Shown here one piece after another: positions 12,826 through 14,385 of a stretch of 14,385 nt of DNA. The notes beneath the pieces are model-generated. The model had not been told where the DNA came from. It was given only the letters and a program-made list of their open reading frames with translations, and did no database searches. How positions within the stretch are numbered: the first letter of the stretch is position 1; every line of letters starts with the position of its first letter. This DNA is from Alistipes sp. (GTDB lineage: Bacteria; Bacteroidota; Bacteroidia; Bacteroidales; Rikenellaceae). Position numbers and translations under genes: made by a program. The stretch is taken from positions 1-14,385 of the forward strand of contig JAIDKM010000295.1 in assembly GCA_029051915.1 (NCBI GenBank), given 5' to 3'.

Positions 12826-14151
12826 TCAAGGTTGTACGGATTGAATGATTTCGTCGAAGTTTTCGCTACGGATATATCCGCGTTTTACCTTATTCAATTG
12901 GATTTCCTCCATCAATCCCTTTGCTATCAGGTCGTTCAAATCGCTCTTGGCTGTCGCGTGAGTAATGCCGAATCGTATCTGAAGCTCTTTCGCTGTGAAC
13001 ATCTGCTGCGGATTTTTTGCGATTATCCGGATGACAGCAGCCTGTCTCTCGTTCAGGTGCCCTAATTTCTGATAAAAAGCTGCTGCGAGATTTTTCTCCG
13101 ATACCTTGCGATTGATATATTGTTTCAGCTCCTCGAATGCAACTTTCAAAATAGTAAGATTATAGGCTACGAAATAACCCAGATCCATCTCGTCTGCTTC
13201 AGTATACAGGTAGGCTTTTTCGTAGGCTTTTTTACGTTTGGCGATGACGCGGGAGATCGACATGTATTCGATCAGCCAATACCCTTGTTTGAGCATATAC
13301 CAGTAAAACAGCGCCCGGGCCGTACGACCGTTTCCGTCCGTAAACGGGTGCATGTAAGCAATCATGAAATGAATGATGATTCCACGAATGACAGGATGGA
13401 TGAATACTTCCGAATTATTGTCGTTGAAAAAAGAGCACAACATATCGACAAATTCGGGAATCTCCGTGTAGCTGGGCGGTGTATGAACGATTTCATGAGT
13501 GATCCCGTCCTCTACAACGACGTTGTCGTCCGTACGGAACCTCCCGGCATCCTGGGGGTTCTCCAACGTCCGTTCCGTCATCAACGTATGTATGCGCTGC
13601 AACAGCTCGCCATCCAACGGCGTATCCTTATGCTCGACGATGAACCGGATGGTTTGGTAGTTGTTGTGGATCATTTGCTGCGAACGGTCGCGCGGCGAAA
13701 TGCCTTTGCGCAACATCTCTTTCGCGACACGACGGGTCGTGGAGGCACCTTCCATGCGGCTCGACGATATGGCCTCTTCCATCAAGGAACTGATCAGATA
13801 CTGCTCCTTGTTGTCCTGGGGAATGATGCTGTCGGTTCCCCAGGAACCGCCGAAATTCATATCGAACTCATGGCACATCCGCTGCATATGATTGGTCAAA
13901 CTCAAGCTGATCATATATTTTGGCCAAACATATCTTCGTGTAAGAAATCTGGAGAATTTGACTCGCTCCCAAAGTTGCTCATTGGAAGCGATTCCCTCCG
14001 GCAGTTTTTTATATTTTACATCGCTCCAATACTCGTACGATGTATTGATTTTTTCTACGAACGCAGCAATGGTTTTATCGAAGGCTTCGTTTGCGATCTC
14101 CATATACTTGTCGATACCTAAAACCGGTGGAGTTTCGATCATGATCTTCAT
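12826..14151 (-). CDS. Fic family protein (class II, self-inhibited AMPylator) with C-terminal winged HTH
   Basis: Fic proteins usually transfer AMP from ATP to a hydroxyl of a target protein. The 441-residue protein has an N-terminal region (1-115), an inhibitory helix with SSRMEG at 130-135 matching the [S/T]xxxE[G/N] motif of class II Fic proteins, and the Fic core with HPFTDGNGRTAR at 268-279 (catalytic His268), all key residues intact. The flap region near HTPPSYTEIP (223-232) is present. The C-terminus (about 365-428) reads as a winged helix (LNERQAAVIRIIAKN, FTAKELQIRFGITHATAKSD), suggesting DNA binding or autoregulation. No antitoxin gene adjoins, fitting the built-in inhibitory motif. 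Codon use is markedly AT-richer than its neighbours, a sign of transfer. A second ATG three codons in (MIETPPVLG) is possible. Confidence 0.93.
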   Translation of the reverse strand: MKIMIETPPVLGIDKYMEIANEAFDKTIAAFVEKINTSYEYWSDVKYKKLPEGIASNEQLWERVKFSRFLTRRYVWPKYMISLSLTNHMQRMCHEFDMNFGGSWGTDSIIPQDNKEQYLISSLMEEAISSSRMEGASTTRRVAKEMLRKGISPRDRSQQMIHNNYQTIRFIVEHKDTPLDGELLQRIHTLMTERTLENPQDAGRFRTDDNVVVEDGITHEIVHTPPSYTEIPEFVDMLCSFFNDNNSEVFIHPVIRGIIIHFMIAYMHPFTDGNGRTARALFYWYMLKQGYWLIEYMSISRVIAKRKKAYEKAYLYTEADEMDLGYFVAYNLTILKVAFEELKQYINRKVSEKNLAAAFYQKLGHLNERQAAVIRIIAKNPQQMFTAKELQIRFGITHATAKSDLNDLIAKGLMEEIQLNKVKRGYIRSENFDEIIQSVQP

Positions 14152-14165
14152 GGATTAGAATATTG

Positions 14166-14173
14166 CAAATATA
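14166..14173 (-). promoter_or_regulatory. Promoter -7 box for the Fic gene
   Basis: The minus strand reads TATATTTG, matching TAnnTTTG, 14 nt before the ATG. The expected -33 region overlaps the TTATCAA repeats. Confidence 0.6.
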
Positions 14174-14182
14174 ATGACTTTT

Positions 14183-14217
14183 TTATCAATTCTTATCAAT
14201 TTATCAAAAATTAACAA
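14183..14217. repeat. Iterated TTATCAA boxes upstream of the Fic gene
   Basis: TTATCAA occurs at 14183-14189, 14193-14199 and 14201-14207, with a variant TTAACAA at 14211-14217. Spacings of 10, 8 and 10 nt place the copies roughly one helical turn apart. They overlap or sit just upstream of the Fic promoter, as an operator for a repressor would. The Fic protein's own winged helix is a candidate binder (inference). Confidence 0.5.
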
Positions 14218-14272
14218 GAATTTGCATTCCATTATATTCATGATCTTTTTGGTAATTCGGCAAGAAACATAA

Positions 14273-14311
14273 AAAGAGGAAGTATCGATTGAAAATCGAT
14301 ACTTCCTCTTT
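14273..14311 (-). terminator. Terminator of the tRNA-Met gene
   Basis: An 18-bp perfect stem with a gaa (minus: ttc) loop spans 14273-14290 and 14294-14311, starting 3 nt after the tRNA discriminator base. On the minus strand the 3' arm runs into cctctttttatg, giving a T run. The plus-strand flank lacks one, so it serves the tRNA. Confidence 0.9.
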
Positions 14312-14314
14312 CGG

Positions 14315-14385
14315 TGGGCCCAGAGGGGCATGATCCCACGACCTTCGGATTATGAGTCCGCTGCTCTGACCGACTGAGCTATGGG
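14315..14385 (-). tRNA. tRNA-Met (anticodon CAU), lacking its first 3 nt at the window edge
   Basis: Reading the minus strand, acceptor positions 4-7 are ccca, followed by ta and D stem gctc/gagc, an anticodon stem around loop ctcataa (anticodon CAT), variable loop aggtc, and 3' acceptor strand tgggccc with discriminator A at 14315. The three missing 5' bases should be ggg. CCA is not encoded (ccg follows). The anticodon stem lacks the three G:C pairs of an initiator, so this is elongator Met, or less likely a lysidine-modified Ile tRNA. The T loop reads atcatgc instead of the usual ttcgann, with mismatches at 27:43 and 50:64. Confidence 0.85.

Noticed and set aside
13120..14121. Plus-strand frame of 333 codons opposite the Fic gene
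   Set aside because: The Fic motifs on the minus strand are unambiguous and this frame has no promoter or domain pattern.

Overview
The window reads as chromosomal DNA from a Bacteroidota bacterium, most likely a GC-rich Bacteroidales such as an Alistipes-like gut anaerobe (genus is inference). Evidence: repeated TAnnTTTG promoter -7 boxes close upstream of genes, little sign of Shine-Dalgarno sequences, small Bacteroidota-specific families (DUF4295, DUF3127), Bacteroidota-type FKBP lipoproteins, and the gene order cinA / rpmB-rpmG-DUF4295 / ftsY-rimO. Coding DNA is strongly GC-rich except for one AT-rich Fic gene near the right end.

Layout. 1-1178 (minus): the start of rimO and complete ftsY, overlapping by 14 nt, with a promoter at 1171-1178. 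1212-2117 (plus): a secreted two-part protein of unknown function with its own promoter, closed by a 38-nt perfect palindrome that also faces the ribosomal-protein operon. 2140-2819 (minus): rpmB, rpmG and a DUF4295 gene from one promoter. 2873-5249 (minus): cinA preceded by a PyrD-like flavoprotein whose orotate-site residues are largely replaced. 5327-6359 (minus): pdxB. 6380-9576 (plus): a three-gene operon of ureohydrolase, NhaA Na+/H+ antiporter and a divergent FKBP-like lipoprotein; the ureohydrolase and pdxB promoters diverge from the same short gap. 9635-10890 (plus): a larger Mip-type FKBP lipoprotein with its own palindrome-associated promoter and a GC-rich terminator. 10944-11439 (minus): a DUF3127 OB-fold-like protein with an SSB-like acidic tail. 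11498-12751 (minus): a member of the L-fucose/L-arabinose isomerase superfamily. 12790-14217 (minus): an AT-rich Fic-family AMPylator gene with repeated TTATCAA boxes upstream. 14273-14385 (minus): a tRNA-Met(CAU), cut at its 5' end by the window edge, with a strong terminator.

Most genes are housekeeping: translation and its modification (L28, L33, RimO, tRNA-Met), co-translational targeting (FtsY), vitamin B6 synthesis (PdxB), nucleotide repair or salvage (CinA), pH and sodium homeostasis (NhaA), and envelope protein folding (two FKBP lipoproteins). The accessory-looking pieces are the secreted gene placed between DUF4295 and ftsY, the altered PyrD homologue, and the Fic cassette beside the tRNA. 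I found no CRISPR array, transposase, phage module or obvious defence island. The gaps between genes are all under 200 nt and are mostly filled by promoters and terminators.
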